A DNA stretch of 64,000 bases, from assembly GCA_022450155.1 (NCBI GenBank), contig JAKUQR010000001.1:93868-157867 (forward strand), in the 5' to 3' direction. Below are positions 42,252-52,249 of this stretch, piece by piece. The notes under the pieces were generated by a model. It saw only the letters and a list, made by a program, of their open reading frames with translations, was not told the DNA's origin and did no database searches. This stretch comes from Gammaproteobacteria bacterium. Lineage in GTDB: Bacteria; Pseudomonadota; Gammaproteobacteria; Arenicellales; UBA868. The position numbers and the translations under genes are program-made. Position 1 is the stretch's first letter; each line of letters starts with the position of its first letter.

Positions 42252-44678
42252 TTATCCTCGCATGCGCTCAGCCTTGGGGTCAAATATCGGTTCGGGCTGC
42301 AGCGTCGCAGAGAGGGTTTCACCCAGTATATCAATCGACCAGCCATCTTTTTCGTCGGCTATCTCTTTGGGCACGTACCCCATTGCCACTGAAAGCCCAG
42401 ATGCGTGTGCATAGCCGCCGGATGTGACCCAACCTTTCACTTCACCTTGGTGTCGGATTGGCTCATCGCCGATGGCATCAGCATCGGTAGCGTCGACGAC
42501 AAATACTCGTAACCGCAACTTTCCACCGTGTTCTTTTTCGGCTGCCGCTCCGGCTTTGCCGATAAAGTCGGCGTCCTTTTTAAGCGCCACAAATCGTCCC
42601 ATACCCGCCTCATAGGGACCATAAATCGGACGGTATTCCCGTGCCCAGGAACCGAAGTTCTTCTCGACCCGTAAAGAATTCAGCGCCCGTGAACCGAATA
42701 AGCGCAAACCCAAATCTTCTCCCTGATTTTGGATAAGATCGAAAACATAACGCTGGAATTCAGGCTCCATCCAGATCTCGTAGCCCAGGTCACCCGTGAA
42801 ACTGACTCGACCTACCAGACAAGGCGCCATACCCACGTCGAGCTTACGGATATCCAAAAAACGAAATGCTTCGTTACTGACATCGTCGTCCACCAGCCGC
42901 TGAAGCAGTTCTCGAGATTTCGGACCGGCGATGGATAGGCCGACCAGTCCAGGGCCCCGCGCAATGATCTCTACGCTGCCGTCTTCAGGTAGGTTTTGCG
43001 TAAACCAGCGCATATGGTAATTCTCGGCAAGACCAGAACCCACTATGAAAAATTCCCCATCACCCAGGTTCGCCAGACTGAAATCACCAATCAGCTTGCC
43101 ACCATGGTTCAGCATTGGTGCAAGTGTCATACGCCCGTCCGCGGGTAATCTGCAGGTCAGTAGACGGTCCAACCAATCGGAAGCACCCGACCCTCGGATC
43201 GTATACTTGGCAAAACTCGCAATTTCCATTATGCCAACTGCCGTTCGCACTGCATTGACTTCCTCAGCCACATGCTCAAAGTCGGTCGACCTTCGCCAGG
43301 AAAATTCATCGACAACACCTTCCGGGGCAAACCATAGCGCTTGTTCCAGCCCATAGGCCTCGCCCATCTGGGCACCGGCTGCCAGCAACCGGTCATAGAC
43401 CGGTGTGGTACGCAGAGGACGGCCCGCGGGTAGCTCTTCATTGGGAAACCGGATCGAAAAACGACGGGAATAGTTCTCCTGAACCTTCTTGTTGGTATAA
43501 GCGAGGGTCGCCCAGTCACCGTAACGCGCGACATCCATGGCCCAGACATCAAATCCGGGGTCACCTTCAATCATCCAGTTCGACAGTGCGAATCCCACTC
43601 CGCCTCCCTGGCTGAAGCCTGCCATCACGCCACAAGCACACCAGTAGCCACGCAGCCCCTTAATGGGACCGATAAGCGGATTTCCATCGGGTGCGAAGGT
43701 AAATGGTCCGTTGATGATCTGCTTAATCCCAGCCTTCTGAAAGGCCGGAAAATGTTCAAACCCGACTTCCAGAGAAGGTGCTATCCGGTCGATATCCTCG
43801 GGCAGCAGTTCATGTCCAAAATCCCACGGCGTCTCTTTAGGCGACCAGGGCTTACAGGCTTTTTCATAGGTCCCCATCAACATACCGTTACCCTCCTGCC
43901 TTAAATACAACTCGCCATCAAAATCAACACAATGCGGCACTTCCAACCCTGATGACTCATTGAAGGCGACCACTTCAGGCATGTCTTCGGTCAACAGATA
44001 CATATGCTCCATGGCGAGAACAGGCAGTTCGAGTCCAACCATCCGGCCGACTTCTCGGGCCCACAGGCCGCCAGCGTTAACGACATGCTCGGTATGAATC
44101 TCACCTTTTTCCGTAATCACGCGCCAACTGCCATCCTGATTCTGCTGAAGATCCGTCACGCGGGTCTGTTGGTGGATGACGGCACCACTCTTGCGTGCTG
44201 CCTTTGCATAGGCCCAGGTGGTACCCGAGGGATCCAGGTGGCCTTCTAACGGATCACTCATCGCACCCACGAACTTGTCCGGATCCAGCAATGGGAAAAT
44301 ATCAGCCGCCTCCTTGGGGCTGATTATCTCGGTGTCCATACCGAGATAATGCCCTTTCGCGTGCATGCTTTTAAGCCAGTCGAAGCGTTCCTTGGTCGCT
44401 GCCAGAAAAACACCGCCCGTCAAGTGAAGCCCGATCGACTGTTCAGACAGTTCTTCGATCTCGTTATACAGTTCAATAGTGTATTGTTGGAGCTTGGCGA
44501 CATTGGGATCGCCGTTGATGGTATGCATACCACCGGCTGCATGCCAGGTTGAGCCCGAGGTCAGCTCCGAGCGTTCCAGGAGCACAACATCGGTCCAGCC
44601 GGCTTTCGTCAAGTGATACAACACTGAACAGCCGATGACTCCACCCCCTATAACAACCGCCTGTGCGTGTGCTTGCAT
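42252..44678 (-). CDS. FAD-dependent oxidoreductase with GcvT-like domain (dimethylglycine/sarcosine dehydrogenase type)
   Basis: An 808-residue two-part enzyme. The N-terminal D-amino-acid-oxidase-like part has VVIGGGVIGCSV (dinucleotide motif, 11-16) and STWHAAGG with His46, where dimethylglycine dehydrogenase bonds FAD covalently. The C-terminal part from about 430 is the tetrahydrofolate-binding GcvT/DmgdH aminomethyltransferase domain (GPLRTTPVYDRLL-like start, FTGDLGYEIWM, GSRALNSLRVEKNFGSWAREY). Such enzymes demethylate dimethylglycine or sarcosine and pass the one-carbon unit to THF. The enzyme is cytoplasmic and probably electron-transfer-flavoprotein-linked. It is 56 bases after the MttB-type gene. 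Confidence 0.92.
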   Translation of the reverse strand: MQAHAQAVVIGGGVIGCSVLYHLTKAGWTDVVLLERSELTSGSTWHAAGGMHTINGDPNVAKLQQYTIELYNEIEELSEQSIGLHLTGGVFLAATKERFDWLKSMHAKGHYLGMDTEIISPKEAADIFPLLDPDKFVGAMSDPLEGHLDPSGTTWAYAKAARKSGAVIHQQTRVTDLQQNQDGSWRVITEKGEIHTEHVVNAGGLWAREVGRMVGLELPVLAMEHMYLLTEDMPEVVAFNESSGLEVPHCVDFDGELYLRQEGNGMLMGTYEKACKPWSPKETPWDFGHELLPEDIDRIAPSLEVGFEHFPAFQKAGIKQIINGPFTFAPDGNPLIGPIKGLRGYWCACGVMAGFSQGGGVGFALSNWMIEGDPGFDVWAMDVARYGDWATLAYTNKKVQENYSRRFSIRFPNEELPAGRPLRTTPVYDRLLAAGAQMGEAYGLEQALWFAPEGVVDEFSWRRSTDFEHVAEEVNAVRTAVGIMEIASFAKYTIRGSGASDWLDRLLTCRLPADGRMTLAPMLNHGGKLIGDFSLANLGDGEFFIVGSGLAENYHMRWFTQNLPEDGSVEIIARGPGLVGLSIAGPKSRELLQRLVDDDVSNEAFRFLDIRKLDVGMAPCLVGRVSFTGDLGYEIWMEPEFQRYVFDLIQNQGEDLGLRLFGSRALNSLRVEKNFGSWAREYRPIYGPYEAGMGRFVALKKDADFIGKAGAAAEKEHGGKLRLRVFVVDATDADAIGDEPIRHQGEVKGWVTSGGYAHASGLSVAMGYVPKEIADEKDGWSIDILGETLSATLQPEPIFDPKAERMRG

Positions 44679-44734
44679 AATGAGATCGTTCCTTACTTAT
44701 CTGTCAGGGTCTTTTGTCAAGGATTTCATTTCGA

Positions 44735-46279
44735 CTACGGATCGCTGGAGCCGATCTGCGTTTTACGTCTATCCACATACTCATCCATAGCCTCGCACCG
44801 GGCACTATCAATCAGGGGCGCTTCAAATGTCTCGATGGCCTGCTGCCAAAGTGCCGTGGCTCGCTCCGTTGCATCTTTTGCACCAGCCGCCTGCCAGTTT
44901 TCATTGTTCTGCCAGTCACTGACCAGTGGAGTATAAAAAGCAGTCTCATAACGCGCCATGGTGTGGTCTGTGCCGAAAAAATGGCCCCCTGGGGAAACTG
45001 CTCCGATGGCGTCGATACCCAGTTCTTCTTCGCTGGTATTTATTGGAGAAAACATGGTGATGAGATTCTGCAACATCTCAACATCAATAATCAGCTTCTC
45101 AAATGAAGCCACTAACCCGCCTTCAAGCCAGCCAGCCGCATGGTAGAGCAGATTGCCGTGACCCAAAACAGCACTCCACATGGACATCTGGGTCTCATAG
45201 ACCGCCTGGGCATCTGTGGTGTTTGAGGCGTTGCAGCCACTGGTTCTATAGGGCAGTCCGTAGCGTCGAGCGAGTTGCCCACCGGCCAGGTTGGCCTTGG
45301 CGTTCTCCGGCGTACCGAACGCTGGCGCACCTGAACGCATATCGACGTTGGACGTGAACCCACCGTACACCACCGGTGCCCCGGGACAAAACGCCTGTAT
45401 CATTGCCAGCCCGAAAAGCGCCTCCGCATTCTGCTGCACCAGCCCTGCCGCCAGGGTCACCGGCGTCATCGCACCCAACAGGGTAAACGGTGTCACGATC
45501 ACAGCCTGCCCGTAGTGCGCGAGTTCCAGCGCAGCGTCAGACATTGAATCGTCGAGCTTTCGCGGCGAGTTGATATTGATGTTGCCGAATAATGACGGGT
45601 CTTCGGATAACTCGTCCGTCGTCATACCCCGACCTAGTGCAACCATGTGCACTGCATCCTGAACCCTGCCCTTACCGATGGGTACAGCTGAAAATACCTT
45701 GTCGGACAAAATAATGTTTGCCCGGTAGGTGTCGAGATGGCGCGTATTCGCCGGCAGGTCGGTGGGTGCAACACTCTGGTTCCCAAAAAAGTTAATCACA
45801 TTGAAGGTCTGCCCGAGTTTAATCAGGGTCTGGTAGTCGGAAAAGTTTCCCGGCCGTCTTCCATTGATCCGATCATGCACGTTGGGCGGACCGGAAACCA
45901 AACCACAGTTGATTCGGCGCCCGCCTATCAATAGCTGGTTGGCAGCATTCCGTGGTGTCAACGAAAAGTGTTGAGGTGCTTTACCAACCAGCGCCATGAT
46001 CGTCTCACGGTCTATCCTGACGATCTGTGTCGTTTCATCGACACTCCCGCCGAGAGACTGGAACATGGTTCTTACCCGATCGCTGGTGACCTCAATGCCC
46101 AATGATTCGAGCACAGTCATCGACGCATTATGAATCTCTTCAAGCTGATCCGGTGTCAATGGACACAACGGCGGATAAGGGTTGTCCAGAACCTGCGGCG
46201 CTAACTGGTTCAGCGCCGACTTAGCACTGCGGACAGCTTTACGCACTTCCCGCTTGGAAGTTCGTGCACCCCGTCTCAT
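44735..46279 (-). CDS. Trimethylamine methyltransferase family (MttB superfamily), non-pyrrolysine
   Basis: A 514-residue MttB-superfamily barrel. Seen: TPDQLEEIHNASMTVLESLGIEV at the start, then INCGLVSGPPNVHDR, NFFGNQSVAPTDLPAN, YGQAVIVTPFTLLGAMTPVT, PVVYGGFTSNVDMRSGAPAFGT and DVEMLQNLITMF. The frame is continuous, without the in-frame UAG of the true archaeal MttB, so it belongs to the pyrrolysine-free branch that demethylates glycine betaine, carnitine, proline betaine or related compounds (MtgB, MtcB, MtpB). No corrinoid protein or corrinoid-folate methyltransferase is adjacent, so the acceptor is unclear. GGGAG precedes the ATG. Confidence 0.9.
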   Translation of the reverse strand: MRRGARTSKREVRKAVRSAKSALNQLAPQVLDNPYPPLCPLTPDQLEEIHNASMTVLESLGIEVTSDRVRTMFQSLGGSVDETTQIVRIDRETIMALVGKAPQHFSLTPRNAANQLLIGGRRINCGLVSGPPNVHDRINGRRPGNFSDYQTLIKLGQTFNVINFFGNQSVAPTDLPANTRHLDTYRANIILSDKVFSAVPIGKGRVQDAVHMVALGRGMTTDELSEDPSLFGNININSPRKLDDSMSDAALELAHYGQAVIVTPFTLLGAMTPVTLAAGLVQQNAEALFGLAMIQAFCPGAPVVYGGFTSNVDMRSGAPAFGTPENAKANLAGGQLARRYGLPYRTSGCNASNTTDAQAVYETQMSMWSAVLGHGNLLYHAAGWLEGGLVASFEKLIIDVEMLQNLITMFSPINTSEEELGIDAIGAVSPGGHFFGTDHTMARYETAFYTPLVSDWQNNENWQAAGAKDATERATALWQQAIETFEAPLIDSARCEAMDEYVDRRKTQIGSSDP

Positions 46280-46360
46280 GGTGTTCTCCCGTTCAGAATC
46301 CCACTTTACAGGCCGTGACCGAATCCGTAATTAAAGGCGATATTCAACTCCGGTATTATC

Positions 46361-47359
46361 ATGTTTGAGACATTAAAAACTATGTTTCGGACATATAATG
46401 AGTGGGCAATGTTGCCGATACCTCGCCAAAATGTCACCTTTCTGCTGATCGATAAATTCTCCGTCATGGGTTTGAGTGGGCCCATGGAGGTGTATCGCCA
46501 TGCAAACCGGTTCGGCCCTAAGGCCGTGTACAACACGATGATTGCAAGTGTTGATGGGGGTTATGTCACCGCGAGCAACGGTCTGCAAATAAGGGCGGAC
46601 CTCAGTCTCGATACCCTGGAACACACGGATGTGTTCGTTATCGTCGCGGGTGTGGGTGCAGAAAAAATTACGGATCGGAAATTACTGGCCGTCCTTCAAC
46701 GACTAAGGGCACAACGCTGTATCCTCGGTGGTGTATCCACCGGCGGGCTTATTCTGGCTCGAGCAGGGCTTTTGAATGGATACAGGGCCACGGTGCACTG
46801 GGAAAGTTTTGCCTCCCTGGTTGAGTTGTACCCCAAAGTTACGCCGGTATTTCAGCACTACGTCAGAGATCGAGATCGGATCACCTGCTCAGGGGGCACA
46901 AGCACAATCGACCTTTTCCTCGATCTTGTGAGCGATGATCTCGACAGTACGGTAGTCACACGCATTACGGAACAGATGCAGATGGACCGCCAGCGACCGG
47001 GCGAGGATAAACAAGGACACCGACTGAATCGTCATGGCAAACCCCTGAGCACAGCAGTTGCACGCGCGGTTGCGCAAATCGAATTCAGTATCGACGAACC
47101 CACCCGTGTCAATGAACTTGCTCGACTTGCGGGTGTGACTTCACGCCATCTTCTGCGGCTATTTCGACAGGAACTCGGCACAACACCAGTACAATTTGGC
47201 TTGGATATCCGGCTTCAACGGGCACACTCTCTAATCCTGAATACCAGCATGGCGCTATCAGACATCGCAGCCGCGACAGGCTTTAACTCCCGATCCCACA
47301 TGACCCAACGTTATCGTAACCGCTACGCCGAAACCCCCACGCAAACCCGACTCAACTGA
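46361..47359 (+). CDS. GlxA family transcriptional regulator (DJ-1/PfpI plus AraC HTH)
   Basis: A 332-residue activator: an N-terminal DJ-1/PfpI-like sensor domain (VTFLLIDKFSVMGLSGPMEVYRHAN, then VFVIVAGVG and GGVSTGGLILARAGLL, without a clear catalytic Cys) and a C-terminal AraC-type HTH (EPTRVNELARLAGVTSRHLLRLFRQE, LSDIAAATGFNSRSHMTQRYR). This is the class of GbdR and CdhR, which control betaine, dimethylglycine and carnitine use. It is divergent from the MttB and dehydrogenase genes (82-base gap) and is very likely their regulator. An ATG at 46409 matches the family start and may be the true one. It converges with the aminotransferase gene, 6 bases apart. Confidence 0.9.
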   Translation: MFETLKTMFRTYNEWAMLPIPRQNVTFLLIDKFSVMGLSGPMEVYRHANRFGPKAVYNTMIASVDGGYVTASNGLQIRADLSLDTLEHTDVFVIVAGVGAEKITDRKLLAVLQRLRAQRCILGGVSTGGLILARAGLLNGYRATVHWESFASLVELYPKVTPVFQHYVRDRDRITCSGGTSTIDLFLDLVSDDLDSTVVTRITEQMQMDRQRPGEDKQGHRLNRHGKPLSTAVARAVAQIEFSIDEPTRVNELARLAGVTSRHLLRLFRQELGTTPVQFGLDIRLQRAHSLILNTSMALSDIAAATGFNSRSHMTQRYRNRYAETPTQTRLN

Positions 47360-47365
47360 ATGAAC

Positions 47366-48712
47366 TTAACCGAGCACCGCTCCCACAGAATCACCCAGTA
47401 TGCTCGCAATATCGTCAAGGGTGGATTCTGAGGTGACTATCGGGGGAGCTACACAATAGCAATCACCCCTGACCCGACTGAACATGCCCCGTTTGACGGT
47501 TTCAGCATGAACCTTTGCTCCAATGCCGTCACTGGCGTCGAACATCTCCTTAGTCGCTTTATCCTTCACTAGCTCAACGCCACACATCATACCCAGGCCA
47601 CGGACCTCACCGACATGCGGATGATCGGCCAGGGCCTCCTTTAATTTAACCAGCAGGTGTTTGCCTTTGGTCTGAGCTTGTCCAACGAAATCCTCATTTT
47701 CGATGATATCCATCATGGCCAGAGCGACCGCACAACCGACGGGATGTGAACTGTAGGTATACGCGTGCATCCACGGGGAACCACTGTCGTTCATCACGCT
47801 GGCGATCTCATCACTGATCCCGATACCGCCCAGCGGGAAATAGCCTGAGGTGATAGCTTTTGCAAACTGTATCAGGTCGGGCTCAATGCCCCAGTGTTCG
47901 AGTCCGAACATTTTCCCGGTACGACCGAACCCGGTGATCACCTCATCAGCGACCAGCAACACCTCATACTGGTCACAGATCTCTCGAATCCGTTTAAAGT
48001 AATCTTCCTGCGGCACAATCACGCCGCCGGCACCCTGAACCGGCTCTGCGATAAACATAGCTACCGTGTCTGCCCCTTCTTCAAGAATCTGCTTCTCGAG
48101 TTCGTCAGCGGCGGCAATACCCTGGCTCTTCGCGCCTTCTGGCGCTTCATAAAGATAAGGATAAGGCGAGGGTATATGTGAAAACCCGGGGATTCTCGGT
48201 TCGAACATCGCCCAGTAAGCCGGTATACCCGTCGCGCACATCCCCGCCATCGTCACCCCGTGATAGCCCCAGATCCGGGATATGACTTTAGTCTTATCGG
48301 GCTTGCCTTTGAGTTTCCAGTAATACCGGGCCAGCTTGATATTACTGTCGGTCGATTCACCGCCGCCCGAGGTCAGATAGAAATGATTGATACTCGGATA
48401 GGTCAGATGGGCCAGTCGTTCCGACAGTTCAATTGCACGGGGGTTTGAACTGCCCGCATAACCGGAGACAAATCCCATCTGCCGCATTTGGGCAGCTGCC
48501 GCATCGGCGAGTTCAGGCCGGCCATTACCGGCTGTGTTGCACCACAACCCCGATAGACAATCGATGTACTCATTGCCTTCAGAATCTACAATATAAGCCC
48601 CTTTCCCTCCGACCCAAACTTTAGCGGATTCGTGTGCGGCCGGGTTGTGTAGTGGATGGACAAGGTGGGCCGTGTCTCTATCGATCAAACTCCTCTCAGC
48701 TGCGGTGGTCAC
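47366..48712 (-). CDS. Class III aminotransferase (omega-amino acid:pyruvate type)
   Basis: A 448-residue PLP aminotransferase. Seen: HPLHNPAAHESAKVWVGGKGAYI, FYLTSGGGESTDSNIKLAR, RIWGYHGVT, VLLVADEVITGFGRTG with the PLP Asp, LIQFAKAITSGYFPLGG with the Schiff-base Lys, and RVRGDCYCVAPPIV. The pattern is that of omega-aminotransferases using pyruvate as acceptor (beta-alanine, taurine, putrescine or related amines). The start is a GTG at 48712 with GGAGAG at good spacing. It converges with the GlxA gene and precedes the F420 run on the same strand, separated by 142 bases; it is not clearly part of either. Confidence 0.88.
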   Translation of the reverse strand: MTTAAERSLIDRDTAHLVHPLHNPAAHESAKVWVGGKGAYIVDSEGNEYIDCLSGLWCNTAGNGRPELADAAAAQMRQMGFVSGYAGSSNPRAIELSERLAHLTYPSINHFYLTSGGGESTDSNIKLARYYWKLKGKPDKTKVISRIWGYHGVTMAGMCATGIPAYWAMFEPRIPGFSHIPSPYPYLYEAPEGAKSQGIAAADELEKQILEEGADTVAMFIAEPVQGAGGVIVPQEDYFKRIREICDQYEVLLVADEVITGFGRTGKMFGLEHWGIEPDLIQFAKAITSGYFPLGGIGISDEIASVMNDSGSPWMHAYTYSSHPVGCAVALAMMDIIENEDFVGQAQTKGKHLLVKLKEALADHPHVGEVRGLGMMCGVELVKDKATKEMFDASDGIGAKVHAETVKRGMFSRVRGDCYCVAPPIVTSESTLDDIASILGDSVGAVLG

Positions 48713-48854
48713 GTTGCGCTCTCCCTGGAATCAATTAGAGAATGGTACTGTGATAATCATCTTATCTGACATTCTGGAACAATGAAACGGGTCAGAAGAA
48801 ACAACCGGTTGTACTTAGTTCATGCCCCTATCCCGCAATAATCGATCAAGATAT

Positions 48855-49811
48855 TTAGCCGACCTGTGACAGAATCCGATCAACAAATTCTTCCATGCTG
48901 CGCACTGAACTGGCTATATCTTCTCGTTGAAAATTAAAGAACAGGTGCTGAACACCCAGTTCTCGAAACACCCCAATATCCTCGACGATCTGGTCCGGGC
49001 TCCCGGTAAATAGATGATGCTGACCATCGGAAAGTGCTATTGGCGCACCATCGTTCGGCCAGTGTGCCCAATAGGCCAGTATGATCGACGCAGGATCCCG
49101 GTCATGCTCAGCGGCCACCCTGTAGAGACGCTCAAGGGCTTCTGAGTAACGTGCCGCAGTATTCAGCGGAAACCGGGGATTTGATCCCACAGGATACCAG
49201 GCATCACCGTGGGTTACGGTCCGCCTGAGTGCAGCTTTACTCTCGCCACCCACCCAGATCGGAATATGGGGCTGCTGCACTGGTCGCGGCAGGAACGTAA
49301 CATCTTCGAAAGACACATAGTTTCCATGATAAACCGGCTGCTCGTGCGCCCACAGAACTTTAAACGCTTCCAGATATTCGTCAGTGACCCGGCCCCGATC
49401 TGAGAAAGGTGGTGCCCCAATCGCTTTAAACTCCTCAGCCATCCAGCCTGAACCAATGCCGGCAATCACTCGACCGTTGGAAAGCAGATCAATGGACGCC
49501 AATGCCTTGGCTGCGAATACCGCGCTGCGGTGCGGCACGACCATCACTGAAGCCAGTAATTTGACCTCACTGGTAATCCCAGCAAGGTAAGCCATAATGG
49601 CCAACTGCTCCACGCAATCTCCCGATGCTGCACCTGGAAACGTGCCCGTGGAACTGTAGGGATAGCGAGAGTCGATGTTTCTGGGTATCACGATATGGTC
49701 AGGCACCCCCAAGCAGGCAAATCCCAATTCTTCACCGCGGGTCGCGAACGCTTTGATGCCTTCACGCGTCGCTAGCGGACCCCGGCCTGGAATGCTGAAA
49801 CCAAAGTCCAC
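48855..49811 (-). CDS. LLM class F420-dependent oxidoreductase
   Basis: Luciferase-like monooxygenase-fold protein of 318 residues, of the F420-binding type (TIGR03619-like). Seen: MDFGFSIPGRGP, GFACLGVPDHIVIP, VKLLASVMVVPHRSAVFAAK, SNGRVIAGIGSGWMAEEFKA, and HIPIWVGGESKAALRR. Such proteins use F420 rather than FMN and reduce or oxidise small substrates. It is the last gene of the run that begins with the FrhB-like gene; the preceding fbiC stop is 14 bases upstream. The start is a GTG at 49811. Placement directly behind fbiC is strong support for F420 use. Substrate unknown. Confidence 0.88.
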   Translation of the reverse strand: MDFGFSIPGRGPLATREGIKAFATRGEELGFACLGVPDHIVIPRNIDSRYPYSSTGTFPGAASGDCVEQLAIMAYLAGITSEVKLLASVMVVPHRSAVFAAKALASIDLLSNGRVIAGIGSGWMAEEFKAIGAPPFSDRGRVTDEYLEAFKVLWAHEQPVYHGNYVSFEDVTFLPRPVQQPHIPIWVGGESKAALRRTVTHGDAWYPVGSNPRFPLNTAARYSEALERLYRVAAEHDRDPASIILAYWAHWPNDGAPIALSDGQHHLFTGSPDQIVEDIGVFRELGVQHLFFNFQREDIASSVRSMEEFVDRILSQVG

Positions 49812-49825
49812 TGTCTTGTCGCCGT

Positions 49826-52249
49826 TCAGACAGTTGGTTGTGGCGCAGCAACGCTGCGCGACACTGTCCCAACATGAAGCTCTTTCAACGGTTTGGCTTG
49901 ATAAGAAAACAGAACGCGATCACCAAGTGGGCGCCCGTATAGAGTGGTCCTCTGTAACGGTTCTCGGCCAACACTAGCAATCAACTGATCCATCTCCTGT
50001 GGCGGCAGTTCCTGGCCGTTACGCGTGCCCGCCGCACGGGAAATCGATTCATTCATCAGCGTGCCGCCAAGATCATTGACACCGGCATTAAGTAACTGAG
50101 TAATGCCGCTGCGCCCCATTTTTGTCCAAGAAGCCTGAATGTTTGAAATGTGGCGATGCAAAACGATTCTGGAAACCGCGTGCATCAGGACAGTCTCCCG
50201 GAATGTTGGTCCCTGTCGGCAGCTATCACGGCGGTACAACGGCGCCTCCTGATGAATAAAGGGAAGGGGCACAAACTCAGTAAACCCGTTCGATCTGATC
50301 TGCAGATCACGTATCCGGCAGAGATGTCTTGCCCAGTGGTGTGGTTGATCGACATGACCGAACATAATTGTCGCTGTGGTTCGCAATTCCAACTGGTGCG
50401 CTGTTTCCACGATTTCTAACCACTCGTTTGTGGTCAACTTATCTGGGCAGATTATTCGGCGAACCTCGTCATCGAGTATTTCTGCTGCGGTGCCGGGTAA
50501 CGTAGAGAGCCCCGATTCCTTAAGTTGTTTGAGGAAAGAACGAACAGAAATGCCGAGCGTAGCGGCGCCCTGTTGAATTTCAAGCGGGGAGAACGCATGG
50601 ATGTGCAGATCCGGCAGCGCAAAACGAATCGCCCTGCAGATCTCCAGATAGGTCTCGCCAGTGAAATCAGGATGAATACCACCCTGAAGACAGACCTCCG
50701 TTGCGCCCCGTTCCCATGCTTCCTCTGCCCTTCGGACAATCTCAGTAAGATCCAGCACGTAAGCCTTGTCGCGTAAACCCTTAAGCGTGGAACCTTTCGA
50801 GAACGCACAGAATCCACATCGATAAGTACATATATTCGTATAGTTAATGTTGCGGTTAACCACATAAGTCACGGTGTCACCGACCACACTGCGCCTGAGA
50901 TCGTCTGCGAAATGGCAGATTTCTTCAAACTCTGAGCCGCGCGCGTTGAACAACTGAACGATATCGGTCTCCGACAACTCCAGACCCTGATCTAGCCGCT
51001 TTTCAATACGCCCAATATAACTTCCTTTGTGGACCTTCTTAAATTGGCCCACGCCAAAGGGTGCTTCGGTAAGTTCTCCGGGTACCCAGCTGTCTGTTCG
51101 AGCCAACCCTGACGCGTCTACATGCCGCAACAGGTCGTCAGCGATTGACGACGAGACCCAGCCCGACTCTGCTGATATGTACCTGGGGTAGATCGGCAAA
51201 CGTGCAACCAGCACTTTATTTGCCCGCTCTGTATTCTTTTTCAGTACCGCCAACTGTGGCCAAGGTGCTTCCGGATTCACATGATCAGGAGTTACCGGCG
51301 AGACGCCACCAAAATCATTGATTCCCGCAGAAATTAATTCGATCTCGAAGCCCGGTGAAAGATTTGGCGGTGCTTGAATGCTCATTTCCGGGCCGAAAAT
51401 AATTCGTGCCACCGCGATTGACCATTTCAGCTCGTCGTCGTCAGCCCCAACATGGTTGACCATCAGCGTGCCAGACTTAGGCCGGAAAGGCTGGATGATG
51501 ACCTCCTGAATATGGCCATATCGGTCGTGCAGCTCCCGCAAGGCAAGCAGTGATTCAATCCGCTCTTGGCGTGTCTCCCCGATCCCGACGAGAATCCCGG
51601 TGGTAAAGGGCACCTTCAGTTGCCCGGCAAGTTCGATATTCGCCAAGCGAATCGCAGGATCTTTATCTGGTGAACCGTGGTGCGGACCGCCGGGTGCTGC
51701 CAGACGCGCCGACGCAGACTCCAGCATGATGCCCTGCGATACAGAAACTTCCTTCAGCGCAGCCATCTGATCGGCGGACAGTATGCCGGCATTGATGTGG
51801 GGCAACAGTCCTGTCTGCTCGACGACACGCCCTGCCATCTGCACGAGATAATCAACTGTGGTCTCAACACCCAGCGTATCCAGCGCCTCACGTGCAGCAC
51901 GATATCGTGACTCGGGTTTGTCGCCCAAGGTAAACAGCACTTCGTGGCAACCGGCTCTTGCACCCCTGCCCGCTATGTCTAGCACTTGATGCTCTGTCAG
52001 ATACACGTTCGAAAGCTGTCGTGGACGCTTGGCAAACGTACAGTAATGACAGACATCACGACAGAGTTCTGTGAGCGGCACAAATACCTTGGGCGAATAA
52101 GTGACCAACGAGCCGAAACCCTGATCCCGAAGCGTTGCCGCCAGTTCCAGTAAAGTTCTCCCTGCCGGCAATTCAGCCATTGCTCGGGCTTCGTCCGGCC
52201 CAGGTCGTCGAGACCAAAAGCGATCCAAATTTAGGGAAGGACCGGTCAT
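49826..52249 (-). CDS. fbiC: 7,8-didemethyl-8-hydroxy-5-deazariboflavin synthase FbiC (CofG-CofH fusion)
   Basis: A bifunctional radical SAM enzyme of 807 residues that makes the deazaflavin chromophore Fo of coenzyme F420 from tyrosine and an aminouracil. The N-terminal CofG half has CRDVCHYC (Cys63, 67, 70; C-x3-C-x2-C); the C-terminal CofH half repeats the motif as CTYRCGFC at about 472-479, then GATEVCLQGGIHPDFTG and HIHAFSPLEI. Archaea usually encode the halves separately; actinobacteria and a few proteobacteria use the fused form in this order. Its ATG overlaps the cofC stop by four bases. Confidence 0.95.
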   Translation of the reverse strand: MTGPSLNLDRFWSRRPGPDEARAMAELPAGRTLLELAATLRDQGFGSLVTYSPKVFVPLTELCRDVCHYCTFAKRPRQLSNVYLTEHQVLDIAGRGARAGCHEVLFTLGDKPESRYRAAREALDTLGVETTVDYLVQMAGRVVEQTGLLPHINAGILSADQMAALKEVSVSQGIMLESASARLAAPGGPHHGSPDKDPAIRLANIELAGQLKVPFTTGILVGIGETRQERIESLLALRELHDRYGHIQEVIIQPFRPKSGTLMVNHVGADDDELKWSIAVARIIFGPEMSIQAPPNLSPGFEIELISAGINDFGGVSPVTPDHVNPEAPWPQLAVLKKNTERANKVLVARLPIYPRYISAESGWVSSSIADDLLRHVDASGLARTDSWVPGELTEAPFGVGQFKKVHKGSYIGRIEKRLDQGLELSETDIVQLFNARGSEFEEICHFADDLRRSVVGDTVTYVVNRNINYTNICTYRCGFCAFSKGSTLKGLRDKAYVLDLTEIVRRAEEAWERGATEVCLQGGIHPDFTGETYLEICRAIRFALPDLHIHAFSPLEIQQGAATLGISVRSFLKQLKESGLSTLPGTAAEILDDEVRRIICPDKLTTNEWLEIVETAHQLELRTTATIMFGHVDQPHHWARHLCRIRDLQIRSNGFTEFVPLPFIHQEAPLYRRDSCRQGPTFRETVLMHAVSRIVLHRHISNIQASWTKMGRSGITQLLNAGVNDLGGTLMNESISRAAGTRNGQELPPQEMDQLIASVGREPLQRTTLYGRPLGDRVLFSYQAKPLKELHVGTVSRSVAAPQPTV

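Noticed and set aside
44735..46279. Possible pyrrolysine-containing MttB
   Set aside because: The frame has no in-frame UAG and no pyl genes are visible, so this is the pyrrolysine-free branch.
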